Positions 22,062 through 31,058 of a DNA stretch of 35,261 nt are shown piece after piece (position 1 is the first letter of the stretch; each line of letters opens with the position of its first letter). Made by a program: the position numbers and the translations under genes. The stretch is from assembly GCA_964613675.1 (NCBI GenBank), contig CAZTIH010000010.1, positions 1 to 35,261 of the forward strand, in the 5' to 3' direction. The notes beneath the pieces are model-generated. The model did no database searches. It was not told the origin of the DNA and saw only the letters and a list, made by a program, of their open reading frames with translations. Source of the stretch: DAIUCA01 sp964613675. GTDB lineage: Bacteria > Pseudomonadota > Gammaproteobacteria > Competibacterales > Competibacteraceae.

Positions 22062-23896
22062 AAATTACCGCTCGACTTTCACTCCTCATTTTCATTCAGG
22101 TTACCGTACTCGCCGCCGTCGCGATTACGGGTTATTTGGCGCTCACCACGAGTTTAAAAACCGTCGAAGTTTACGAACGCGGCTTAAACAGGTATCTCAC
22201 GATTGAACAAGGGCTATTGGGCGTCGTGCGCAATGAAATCGAGGACTCTGCCCTCGATATGTATCGCGGCCTCATCACTTGGGAAGTAGCGCAGCGCCGT
22301 TTATCTGAAGGGCTACGCAAATTTGATGCAGCCTGGAATAATTACCTCTCCACCTTGTCCCCGATTGAGCAGGAATACACAGCCGACTTATTCAATTATG
22401 CCATTTTGGAAGTTCGACGGGCGGCGGATCAGCTCGAAACCCTGTTCGTTCAACGGGAACGCCGTAACTTAGAGCTGTTTATTAACAACGATCTCGACGC
22501 TTTTTTGCTGCCCTACTATGAAAATTTTGAGGGGAAGCTCGCACGTGAACAGTTTGTCGCCGGTCAGCTCCTCGATGCCTCGCGCATTGCAAGTCAACAA
22601 TTCATCCTCGTCAGCGACCTGGTGGCGGCAATCGGTGCCATCGTTGCCATTTTCCTGGGGATTGTGATTCGCAACTCGATTTCGCGCCCCATCAGCTTAA
22701 TTGCAAACACCGTGCAACAGGTTGCGGATGGAAATTATGAAGTGCGAACCCGTTTAGCGACCCGCGACGAGTTAGGCCAGCTCGCCCAAGCCCTCGACCA
22801 ATTGTTACAAGATCGCGTGGGTTCGCTAGCCGATGCACAACGGGAAAACGAAGTCCTCAACAACTCGATTATTTCGCTTCTGCAAGCGGTGTATCAGTTA
22901 TCGCAGAAAGATCTAACGGTGCGCGTGCCCGTTACCGAAGATGTGACCGGCCCTGTTGCCGACGCGTTGAACTTGCTCACCAACGAGACCGCTCGCGTGC
23001 TATCAGGGGTGAACCTGATTTCTGAACAAGTCGCCCAAGCCTCAGATAAGGTTAAAAGTCAGTCGGATACGGTGATTGCGGTGGCCGATGAGGAACGTCG
23101 TCAGGTAGAAGAAACCGCTGCCGAACTCAACCGCGCGGCAGAGGTTATGCAGCGGATTGCGCAGTTAGCTGCCGAATGCAACATCGCCGCAGAACGGACG
23201 ATTAACACCACTCGCGATGCGCAAGACACTGTGAATGACACCGTGGCGGGGATTAACGCGACGCGCGATACCATTCGCGAAACTGAAAAACGGATTAAGC
23301 GCCTTGGCGAACGGTCACAAGAGATTAGCGGTGTGGTGAACTTGATTAACTCCATTGCGGAACGAACCCAGATTCTTGCGTTAAACGCGAGTATGCACGC
23401 CGCCTCAGCAGGTGAAGCGGGTCGCGGATTCGCGGTGGTGGCAAACGAGGTTCAACGGCTTGCAGAACAGGCCCGTAACGCGACGGCGCAAATTACGACC
23501 CTCGTGAGCACGATTCAGGCCGAAACTGCGGAAGCCCTCGATACCATGAACAACACCATTGCCCAGGTAGTAGAAGGTTCGCGTTTAGCAGAACAGGCTG
23601 GTCAACAGATGCTGTCAACCGAACGGTCAACGGCGGATCTCGTAGCGGCGGTGCGCCAGATTGCAACGCGGTCTCAAGAACAGGCGGTGGTGTCACAAGG
23701 CTTGCGAGAACGGGCAGATGCCATTCGCGAATCCACGCGTCAAACCAGCCATCAGCTCCAGGAACAGACCCAACAAACCGACAGTTTGGTGCGTTATTCC
23801 CAAGAATTACTCGCATCGGTTCGGGTGTTCCATCTCCCCGCGTCGGACAACGACGAAACCAGTTTGCGTCCCACAACAGCTCATCAGGCGGCTTAA
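22058..23896 (+). CDS. pilJ: Methyl-accepting chemoreceptor PilJ
   Basis: 612 residues. Membrane segments at about 8-29 and 183-204 enclose a helical periplasmic part that looks like a four-helix bundle sensor. A HAMP domain (about 205-257), a second linker region and the signalling domain follow, with the tip INSIAERTQILALNAS and SAGEAGRGFAVVANEVQRLA at about 427-470. It reports surface contact or pilus state to ChpA through PilI. Its start overlaps the Cache gene stop. No CheR-like pilK follows, so adaptation by methylation may be absent or served from elsewhere. Confidence 0.93.
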   Translation: MKITARLSLLIFIQVTVLAAVAITGYLALTTSLKTVEVYERGLNRYLTIEQGLLGVVRNEIEDSALDMYRGLITWEVAQRRLSEGLRKFDAAWNNYLSTLSPIEQEYTADLFNYAILEVRRAADQLETLFVQRERRNLELFINNDLDAFLLPYYENFEGKLAREQFVAGQLLDASRIASQQFILVSDLVAAIGAIVAIFLGIVIRNSISRPISLIANTVQQVADGNYEVRTRLATRDELGQLAQALDQLLQDRVGSLADAQRENEVLNNSIISLLQAVYQLSQKDLTVRVPVTEDVTGPVADALNLLTNETARVLSGVNLISEQVAQASDKVKSQSDTVIAVADEERRQVEETAAELNRAAEVMQRIAQLAAECNIAAERTINTTRDAQDTVNDTVAGINATRDTIRETEKRIKRLGERSQEISGVVNLINSIAERTQILALNASMHAASAGEAGRGFAVVANEVQRLAEQARNATAQITTLVSTIQAETAEALDTMNNTIAQVVEGSRLAEQAGQQMLSTERSTADLVAAVRQIATRSQEQAVVSQGLRERADAIRESTRQTSHQLQEQTQQTDSLVRYSQELLASVRVFHLPASDNDETSLRPTTAHQAA

Positions 23897-23902
23897 TCTC
23901 CG

Positions 23903-26900
23903 ATGGCGACCTTAGTCGAGTTAGAAAGCCGCTTAGCCGCGCTGGTGGACATGACCTTTACCACTTTGGCTGACCCCACCACTCGTGGTGTGGGGTTAGC
24001 GGCGTACCACGAGGCGGTGCAACAACTGGCTGTGGCCGCCGACCCTGAATTTCCCGCTTTGACGGCTTTATGTCGCGAAACCACTCAGCGACTGGCCCAG
24101 TTTGACGAACATAACGAAGAACAATGGCTCATGTTGGAGAACTGGCCGGCGGTGGCAATGGGCGTTTTAAGCGATCCCGACGACCTCTCGATCATAGAAG
24201 AACAACAGGCATGGTTAGCTTCGCCCGTTTGGTCGTTAGCCGAACTGCCTTCGTTCTCTTCAGAAAGCAGCCTGGAACACTTCACGCCTTCAGATCTCTC
24301 TTCGGTACCGCTGCCTGAAATGGATTTTGACCTCGGTAAGGAGGACACAGCATCTAGTTCAGATGAACCGCAAGTGGGTGAAGAAGATGTAGATGAAACC
24401 GACTCCACGGTCGTCACCAATTTGAATTTCTGTTTAGAAGACGAGCTATCTCCTAAACCTTGTGCAGATGAAATTTCAGAAGAAATTGTACCCGATCTCG
24501 TGGCTCACGATTCGCTGTCTCCATTGCCCGAACAGAACTTTTCTCCCGAATCCAGTGCAGATGAAGATGCTGCGGCACAACTTGGTGAGGCCATTGCCGT
24601 GCTGATGGACGTGGCGATGACGGGGGAAGAACAAGCCAACATCGCGTGGTTGCAGGCGTATCAGTCTCAAGTTGGAGAAATCGGGAAGTGGGCACTTCAG
24701 ATTGATCACGGCGGGTTGGCCGCAATTTGTGAAGATCTATACGGGCGGTTTGATGAATTAAGCGCCGATGAACCGACGGTCGCTTGGTTGCAAAATGGCC
24801 CGATGTTGCTCATGGGATACGCAGAAGCGCCCGACGACGACGACGTGATCAACGAATTATTTGCATGGCTTGAAGGCCCGATTGCGACACAGGATCCCCC
24901 CATCGCCGAAGCCGAAACGCCGACTGCACCGTCTCTCCCCCAAAAAACTCCAGAACCCCATGAAGTTGTTTCGGAGTTTGTCGGGCGTGCCCGCAATCGC
25001 TCGGTCAACGAAGAAGCGATTTTTGATGTTCCAGAGGTGCTCGCTCTCACTGACCCCTATCCCGATGGGCACGAAGATTCATTATCTGAAGTTCCTTCGG
25101 ACAATCAGGGGCACGATGACGCTGTAGCAGACGAAGAAGACGCCTCAACAGTTCTGAATGAAGAGTTGATGGCGATTCTGCAAGCCGAAATGATCGACCT
25201 CGCCGAACAAGCGGAAGAATTGGCCAATCTCGCTGCCACCGAAAGAACTTCTCCCTTAGGCGAATACACCGAAGCGGTAGGTCGTTTTGCAGAAGCCGTC
25301 GCCAGCCTAAATCTGATGGGACTACAGACATTTGGCGAGCAGCTTTGCCATCAACTTTACGCCCTTAACGTAGAAAATGATGACGCCATCTGCGCCCTCG
25401 CCCATTGGCCACCTCTGGTGTTGGATTATCTGGAACACTTCAATAAATCCACGAGTCAGGGGTTAGTCGATTATCTGCAACAACCCTTTTGGCCTGTCCC
25501 CCCCGATGCCGAAACGATTACGCAACTGTTTGAGTCGCTCAATCAGAAGCCTGCTTTAGAACTTCCAGAAGTCGAAGCACGTGTTCGTGAAGCTACCCCT
25601 GCCGATGTCGCTTTGACCATTCCCGAAGATGTCAATCCCGATCTTCTGGAAAGCCTTTTACAAGAGCTTCCCAACCAGATGGGCCAGTTTGCAGCGGCGG
25701 TACAAAAACTCGTGCGTGGACAGGGGAATGTGGCTGATGTTGCGGCGGCTCAACGGATTGCGCACACCGTGAAAGGGGCCGCAAATACGGTTGGTGTCAA
25801 GGGAATTGCGAATCTCACGCACCATCTGGAAGACATTTTTGAGGCCCTCGCCAAATCCAATGAGCTTCCTCCTGGCCCATTAGCAGAAACTATTGTCGAG
25901 GCTTCAGACTGTCTGGAGGCCATGACAGAATCGCTTTTGGGACAAGGCCCCGTGCCCAACCAATCCTTAAGCGTGTTGCAGAATGTGCTGGACTGGGCAA
26001 ACCGCATCGACCAAGAAGGCGTTGAAAGTCTTGCGACCCTGCCACCCATTCAACGTGTAAAAGTCGAAACTGCTGCGGCGATGGCCGAACCCGAACCGAC
26101 GACCAACGTCTCCGACACCCTCCCCACGCTGCGCGTCCCGGCGAACTTGGTCGATGAGATGCTGCGACAGGTGGGAGAGTCGATTATTTTGACGGGCCAA
26201 ATCGAGTCGAGGATCACTACGATTCGCGAGCAAGCCCAGGCTATTCGCGCTCAAACGCGGTTGCTAAAACAGTTAGCGGCTGAATTGGAACAACTTGTCG
26301 ATGTTCGCGGTGTACTTTCCCCGTTGTCGCGGGCGGCGGGACAGGACTTTGATCCCCTCGAATTTGACCAGTACAACGAACTGCACACGGTAAGCCGACG
26401 GATTGTGGAGCTTGCCGACGACGCGCAAACCTTTGATGAGAACGTAGACCGTCAATTTGTTGCGCTGGAAACACTGCTCAACGATCAAATTCAGTTACAC
26501 CGCGATAGTCAAGAAACCACTTTGCGTACCCGAATGGTGCAGGTGAAAACCGTGGTCCCTCGTCTGCAACGGGCAGTACGTCAAACTTGCCGACTGGTGG
26601 ATAAAGAAGTGGAACTCGTCGTGCGCGGCGATCACACGCTGGTCGATAGCGATGTGTTGACCAATCTTGTCGATCCGCTGATGCACATGTTGCGCAATGC
26701 GATTGACCACGGGGTCGAACCCGCGCCCCTGCGCATCGAACGCGGTAAACCTCCTGAAGGCCGCATTGAGCTGGGGTTCAGTCGGGAAGGCAATAGCATT
26801 GTGGTGCGTTGTCGGGATGATGGCGGTGGGTTAAATCGCGAGGCTATTCGCAAGCTGGCCGAAAATCGCGGTTTGGTGCAACCCGATCAGGTGTTAACCG

Positions 26901-27892
26901 AGGAAATGCTCGACCGTCTGATTTTGCAACCGGGCTTCTCTACAAAATCTGAAACCACCCAAGTTTCTGGACGAGGCATTGGTATGGATGTGGTTTATCA
27001 ACAGGTTTTGTCGCTGAAGGGCAGCTTGTTAGTCCATTCAGAACGGTTCCACGGCACGACCTTTGAGTTACGCCTACCCGTATCGTTGATTTCGACGCAC
27101 GCCTTGTTAGTGGAAGCGGGAGACCAACTTTTTGCCCTAGCAGACCGCGGCATTGAACAGATTCTGTACCCCGAAATCGAGAACCTCGGATCAGATTACT
27201 ATCAGATGGAAAAGGAACGTTGTCCGTTACACCGCCTAGAGAAATTGCTAGGGGTTCCGTTTGACCAAGAAGAAACCAAGTTACCCACCTTATTGTTAAT
27301 TCGGGACGATACAGGGGCAGGTCAGATTGTCGCTGTTGGCCCCATTCGCGAGGCCCGCGACCTAGTTGTGAAGCCCTTAGGCCCTTATGTACCGCAGGTT
27401 CCCGGGGTGTTGGGGGCAACCATCCTTGGGGACGGAAGCGTCAGTGCTGTGATCGATTTGCCAGAACTGTTAAGAGCGCCGCAACGGGCAGCCGAACAAA
27501 TGCAACCGCGTCAACGAATACGGCGGCGACGCGCCTTAGTGGTAGATGATTCGTTGAGTGCTCGACGGAGCTTGGCGCAATTTGTCGCGGACGCAGGCTT
27601 TGAGGTTCACGAGGCGCGGGACGGTTTGGAGGCGGTGGGCGTACTCGATAAAACGCCAATGGACATGTTGCTCGTCGATATGGAGATGCCCCGAATGAAT
27701 GGCCTCGAACTCACTTCTCATGTACGCAATCGAGAAGGCTTTCAGAACGTTCCGATTGTGATGATCACTTCGCGCTCCACCAGTAAGCACAAAGCGGAAG
27801 CGGAAGCGGTCGGCGTGAGCGTGTATCTGACGAAGCCGTTCAGCGAGACCGAATTGATGAACCACCTCGAAATGTTGAAGGGGACGGCGTGA
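23903..27892 (+). CDS. chpA: Hybrid histidine kinase ChpA
   Basis: 1329-residue CheA-type kinase of the type IV pilus system. In order: three related modules without a phosphorylatable histidine (about 1-115, 230-335, 420-540) split by acidic linkers; a true Hpt domain (about 576-680) with H621 in AHTVKGAANT; dimerisation helices from about 742; ATP-binding part with HMLRNAIDHGVEP, DDGGGLN and GRGIGMDVV (about 920-1060); a CheW-like part (about 1060-1190); and a receiver (about 1208-1329) with D1259 in VDMEMPRMNG. Pseudomonas ChpA is about 2470 residues with eight phosphotransfer domains, so this is a reduced form. No ribosome site is visible; it begins six bases after pilJ. Confidence 0.93.
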   Translation: MATLVELESRLAALVDMTFTTLADPTTRGVGLAAYHEAVQQLAVAADPEFPALTALCRETTQRLAQFDEHNEEQWLMLENWPAVAMGVLSDPDDLSIIEEQQAWLASPVWSLAELPSFSSESSLEHFTPSDLSSVPLPEMDFDLGKEDTASSSDEPQVGEEDVDETDSTVVTNLNFCLEDELSPKPCADEISEEIVPDLVAHDSLSPLPEQNFSPESSADEDAAAQLGEAIAVLMDVAMTGEEQANIAWLQAYQSQVGEIGKWALQIDHGGLAAICEDLYGRFDELSADEPTVAWLQNGPMLLMGYAEAPDDDDVINELFAWLEGPIATQDPPIAEAETPTAPSLPQKTPEPHEVVSEFVGRARNRSVNEEAIFDVPEVLALTDPYPDGHEDSLSEVPSDNQGHDDAVADEEDASTVLNEELMAILQAEMIDLAEQAEELANLAATERTSPLGEYTEAVGRFAEAVASLNLMGLQTFGEQLCHQLYALNVENDDAICALAHWPPLVLDYLEHFNKSTSQGLVDYLQQPFWPVPPDAETITQLFESLNQKPALELPEVEARVREATPADVALTIPEDVNPDLLESLLQELPNQMGQFAAAVQKLVRGQGNVADVAAAQRIAHTVKGAANTVGVKGIANLTHHLEDIFEALAKSNELPPGPLAETIVEASDCLEAMTESLLGQGPVPNQSLSVLQNVLDWANRIDQEGVESLATLPPIQRVKVETAAAMAEPEPTTNVSDTLPTLRVPANLVDEMLRQVGESIILTGQIESRITTIREQAQAIRAQTRLLKQLAAELEQLVDVRGVLSPLSRAAGQDFDPLEFDQYNELHTVSRRIVELADDAQTFDENVDRQFVALETLLNDQIQLHRDSQETTLRTRMVQVKTVVPRLQRAVRQTCRLVDKEVELVVRGDHTLVDSDVLTNLVDPLMHMLRNAIDHGVEPAPLRIERGKPPEGRIELGFSREGNSIVVRCRDDGGGLNREAIRKLAENRGLVQPDQVLTEEMLDRLILQPGFSTKSETTQVSGRGIGMDVVYQQVLSLKGSLLVHSERFHGTTFELRLPVSLISTHALLVEAGDQLFALADRGIEQILYPEIENLGSDYYQMEKERCPLHRLEKLLGVPFDQEETKLPTLLLIRDDTGAGQIVAVGPIREARDLVVKPLGPYVPQVPGVLGATILGDGSVSAVIDLPELLRAPQRAAEQMQPRQRIRRRRALVVDDSLSARRSLAQFVADAGFEVHEARDGLEAVGVLDKTPMDMLLVDMEMPRMNGLELTSHVRNREGFQNVPIVMITSRSTSKHKAEAEAVGVSVYLTKPFSETELMNHLEMLKGTA

Positions 27893-28308
27893 TGGCGACT
27901 TACGATTTATCGGCAGGTGAACATCCGGGCGAACTCTTTCGTGCGCTCATTTTAGGGCGACGTCGTTTGTTATTACCGACGCAATCCGTGCGACAAATCG
28001 ACCTCGAACCCCACTCCGATACCCCCATCTATGCGCTCGATGAGAACTTTGAGATCGCAACGCAATACGAGGCCCCTTGTGCTGTGCAGATACGGGGCGA
28101 GCAGCGGGAGGCGGTGGTCTTATGCGACCGACTTGACTTGTTGTTTGGCGATCTCCACTTCCAAACGCTCCCCGCCTGCATGACGACGCCCGATATGCCT
28201 ATTGCGGCCCTGTCGATGCGCGAAGAAGACGCCGATTGGGTCTGTTCCCCAGATGCACTGCTGGATTATTTGGCTGTACAAACCGCGAAACTACGGGAGC
28301 CCTCGTGA
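27892..28308 (+). CDS. CheW-like protein after chpA
   Basis: 138 residues starting at the ATG that shares a base with the chpA stop (TGATG at 27890-27894). The beginning FRALILGRRRLLLPTQSVRQID and the later REAVVLCDRLDLLF fit a shortened, diverged CheW fold. It may be an adaptor or a regulator of ChpA. Low similarity to textbook CheW makes the role uncertain; position in the operon is the main support. Confidence 0.65.
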   Translation: MATYDLSAGEHPGELFRALILGRRRLLLPTQSVRQIDLEPHSDTPIYALDENFEIATQYEAPCAVQIRGEQREAVVLCDRLDLLFGDLHFQTLPACMTTPDMPIAALSMREEDADWVCSPDALLDYLAVQTAKLREPS

Positions 28309-28838
28309 GTAACCCAGATTTAGAACAAGATTTATCGGTGACCGATTCCGCGACGACAGACAAATCGCCGTCTTCAGAAGTCGCGGAAGTTGATCGTGCA
28401 GTGGCGTGGCGTTTACGGCTGAGTTCTGATTGCCAAATTGCGATTGGCGAACGGGAAATGATCCACTTGTTGCAGAATCCTAACCTGCTCCCCATTCCCA
28501 ATGCCCCCCCTTACTGCCGTTTTGTGGCGATTTGGCAGGGTCAGGTGCTTCCTGTGCTCGATGTAGCGGCGTGGTTAACAGGACGACCGGCACGCTCACA
28601 GGTGGAGATTTTGGGGGTGGTGGTGTACAGCGATGAGGATGAGGTACATCACGGCGCGATTGCACTGGATCAGATTCCATCGCGTACAGAAGTTTCTGAT
28701 GATCAACAGGTTCACGAGCTGCCCGATCCACGCTGGGATGCAGTAACGCTTTCGTGTTTTGCAGAAGGGGAAGTGATCTATCCGATTGTGGCACTGGAAG
28801 CGTTATTTAGCCGTCCACAAGGCGAATTATCTCATTGA
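28305..28838 (+). CDS. chpC: CheW-domain protein, ChpC-like
   Basis: 177 residues from GTG 28305, overlapping the previous stop by four bases (GTGA). After an acidic, Ser/Thr-rich leader (about 1-40) comes a CheW-like domain: AVAWRLRLSSDCQIAIGEREMIHLL..., YCRFVAIWQGQVLPVLDVAAWL, then ILGVVVYSDED and IYPIVALEALF. ChpC in Pseudomonas is a second CheW-type protein of the Chp cluster that can link other receptors to ChpA. The name is assigned by position and domain, not by close sequence match. Confidence 0.7.
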   Translation: MSNPDLEQDLSVTDSATTDKSPSSEVAEVDRAVAWRLRLSSDCQIAIGEREMIHLLQNPNLLPIPNAPPYCRFVAIWQGQVLPVLDVAAWLTGRPARSQVEILGVVVYSDEDEVHHGAIALDQIPSRTEVSDDQQVHELPDPRWDAVTLSCFAEGEVIYPIVALEALFSRPQGELSH

Positions 28839-29248
28839 TTTCTCGACAATTTCTCGGTTTTGTTTTGTGTAGCACGATAGCCGCAGGCGTGAATTTTGGT
28901 TCTCGTCTGGGCTTTAGTTGGGTGATGGATTTTATGTGGGCCGTGTTCTTAGCCTTCTGGTGTGGCCTCATCACGGCGTTCTTGCTCAACAAATTTTTTG
29001 TTTTTAAAAACAGCGCGTTGACAACAAAACGTCAATTTTCAGGGTTTCTGCTCATCAATCTGATTGCCTTAATCCAAACCCTGGGCGTGAGTTATTTATT
29101 GGCCGAATGGGGGCTGAAACACCTCAATTATGGCTATGAAATTGCCCATTTATGCGGGATTGCGTCGCCAATTTTCACGAGCTATTTCGGACATAAATGG
29201 ATTTCTTTCCGAGAACCGTCCACTGCCTATGAAAATATTGAATCCTAA
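28835..29248 (+). CDS. GtrA-family membrane protein, TTG start
   Basis: 137 residues with four membrane segments in the GtrA pattern: RQFLGFVLCSTIAAGVNFGS, FLLNKFFVFKNS, a third and fourth helix, and YFGHKWISF near the end. GtrA proteins are thought to help move lipid-linked sugars across the inner membrane. The TTG at 28835 overlaps the stop of the CheW-like gene (TTGA), with AAGG twelve bases upstream. The last codons and stop lie in the first copy of a 48-bp tandem repeat. Confidence 0.85.
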   Translation: MISRQFLGFVLCSTIAAGVNFGSRLGFSWVMDFMWAVFLAFWCGLITAFLLNKFFVFKNSALTTKRQFSGFLLINLIALIQTLGVSYLLAEWGLKHLNYGYEIAHLCGIASPIFTSYFGHKWISFREPSTAYENIES

Positions 29249-29323
29249 TTCTGTGTTGATAATTGGGGCCACCCTTATGAAAATATTGAATCCTAATTCT
29301 GTGTTGATAATTGGGGCCACCCT
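29228..29323 (+). repeat. Perfect 48-bp tandem duplication at the gtrA/membrane-protein junction
   Basis: Bases 29228-29275 and 29276-29323 are identical, 48 bp each, directly adjacent. Each copy encodes MKILNPNSVLIIGAT in the frame of the downstream gene and, in the other frame, YENIES plus TAA, the end of the GtrA protein. The repeat keeps both frames (48 is 16 codons). Full identity suggests a recent event. Confidence 0.97.
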
Positions 29324-31058
29324 ACTGATTACCGCCTCACACTGGAAGTTAATTGCAGAATACGGTTCGATCATTCCTTACTGGGATCAATGGGATTCAG
29401 AAGCCATTCACTTTCTAATGCCGTATCTCGATGGGCAATTAGAAGAGGCGATTTGGCTATCTCCTCACAACGAACATCGGATTTTCTGGACCCGCTTGTG
29501 GAACCTCGCGTTATTTGAAGGCAATCAGCAGCTATGGGATCCCTTATTGCAGATGTCGGCCAATGCCATTTTATTGGCAACCGCGGTGGGAATTTTCCTT
29601 CACATCCAACGAAAATTGCTAGGCGAACAACCCGTTTTTATCCCCCTATTTGCTATTGCATTCGCTTTACCACTGGCCTGGGAAAACACCCTGGGTGGCT
29701 TTCAATCGCAGTTCTACTTTCTCATCATCTGGTCTCTACTATTTTTCTTAACCTTTCAAAATCTCTTCTGGGGGGGTTTCTTCGCGACGGCAGCCTATTT
29801 TTCACTGGCCTCTGGCGTCCTCGTCGTCCTCGCGATTTTACCGATTCTATTCCATCAAATTTTGACCGAATCCTCACCCAAGGAGCGCTTTAAGACTTCT
29901 GTTCTGCTAGGGGTTTATGGTGTCTTAGCAGCTCTCATGTTGGCGTTCATGTCGAGCTCCCCCGAACATCATGCCCCCCTGAAAGCCTCCTCGCTGACCA
30001 CCCTCTTGCTCGCCCTCCAACGACTGATGAGTTGGCCTTCTAATGCAGGATTTATCGGCATAATTTGGCATTTACCCCCATTAATCTGGCTACTTAGTCA
30101 ACTCGCACGTCGTCAACCGCTAAACACTAATCAACAACTGTTGGCAGGTTTGTGGATTTGGGGTGTTCTACAACTAGCCGCATTGGCTTACGGTCGGGGG
30201 GCCGAAGGGTTTCATATGTACATTGCCTCACGCTACATCCAGTTGCTGTTATTGGCCCAATGGATTCCGCTTCTCGTGTTAGCGCAATGGAAGTCGGTTC
30301 ACGGAAACGTTTTAGTCGCTTTGGGACTTGCCCTGTTGACTTTGGGGAATCTTCTTTTGTTACCCGAAGTACAAAGAGATCTTCTAAGAAAGTATCAAAA
30401 TGATACCTACCAGTTTTTGTACACAAGTGAGTTTTTAAGGACTCAAGATCTGTCTGTACTGCAAAACAAACCCCATTTACACATTCCTTATCCAAGCGCC
30501 GAACGCCTCGCTTCAGCCCTGCAACACCCGCTCTTGCCACAACATTTTGTAGCTCCCATACAGGTTCCGCCCCCGCTCGTTGGACAGGGAACTGGGTTTA
30601 CTTTGGGTGGTGCTTACGAAACGACCCCGCCCCTCATCGGCTCCGTGTGGGGGAGCCTCGCCCCCAATCACCTCACGGGTCGTTGGGAAAGCGATTGGCT
30701 CACGCTTTCTGCTTCGTTCATGGAAATTCCCATCGCGGGTTACCTAACGCAGCCCTGTTTACAGCTGTCTTTGCTCACCCAAGATGACCGCCAAATCCCC
30801 ATCGAGGTCGAACGAGATCCTCGGGAAAGTTGGCAGTGGGTGAGACTCGTTAATCCCGGTTCATTTCGACTCGTCGCGGAAAACCACTGTCCGAATTCTC
30901 ATTTTAGCTGGTTTGCTTTCGGTGCCCCTCGCCGTGTCGGAGTGCTCTCTATCGCCGCCGAATGGGGACGGCAGCAGGCCGATAGACTTTTCCTCATCGG
31001 TTTGGGACTACTGATTTTTCCGTTCCTTCGTCTGCCGCTGTCGTCGCGCCTCGAATAG
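29229..31058 (+). CDS. Large multi-spanning membrane protein, possible GT-C glycosyltransferase
   Basis: 609 residues from ATG 29229, or 593 from the equivalent ATG 29277 in the second repeat copy. About ten hydrophobic helices fill residues 5-390; a first loop has IPYWDQWDSEA and ISHNEHR-like acidic/histidine sequence (SPHNEHRIFWTRLW), as in GT-C type membrane glycosyltransferases. A soluble, beta-rich part (about 440-580) and a last helix close the protein. It follows a GtrA-family gene, a common partner of such enzymes. Specific function unknown. Its 3' end overlaps rlmB on the other strand by 51 bases. Confidence 0.7.
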   Translation: MKILNPNSVLIIGATLMKILNPNSVLIIGATLLITASHWKLIAEYGSIIPYWDQWDSEAIHFLMPYLDGQLEEAIWLSPHNEHRIFWTRLWNLALFEGNQQLWDPLLQMSANAILLATAVGIFLHIQRKLLGEQPVFIPLFAIAFALPLAWENTLGGFQSQFYFLIIWSLLFFLTFQNLFWGGFFATAAYFSLASGVLVVLAILPILFHQILTESSPKERFKTSVLLGVYGVLAALMLAFMSSSPEHHAPLKASSLTTLLLALQRLMSWPSNAGFIGIIWHLPPLIWLLSQLARRQPLNTNQQLLAGLWIWGVLQLAALAYGRGAEGFHMYIASRYIQLLLLAQWIPLLVLAQWKSVHGNVLVALGLALLTLGNLLLLPEVQRDLLRKYQNDTYQFLYTSEFLRTQDLSVLQNKPHLHIPYPSAERLASALQHPLLPQHFVAPIQVPPPLVGQGTGFTLGGAYETTPPLIGSVWGSLAPNHLTGRWESDWLTLSASFMEIPIAGYLTQPCLQLSLLTQDDRQIPIEVERDPRESWQWVRLVNPGSFRLVAENHCPNSHFSWFAFGAPRRVGVLSIAAEWGRQQADRLFLIGLGLLIFPFLRLPLSSRLE

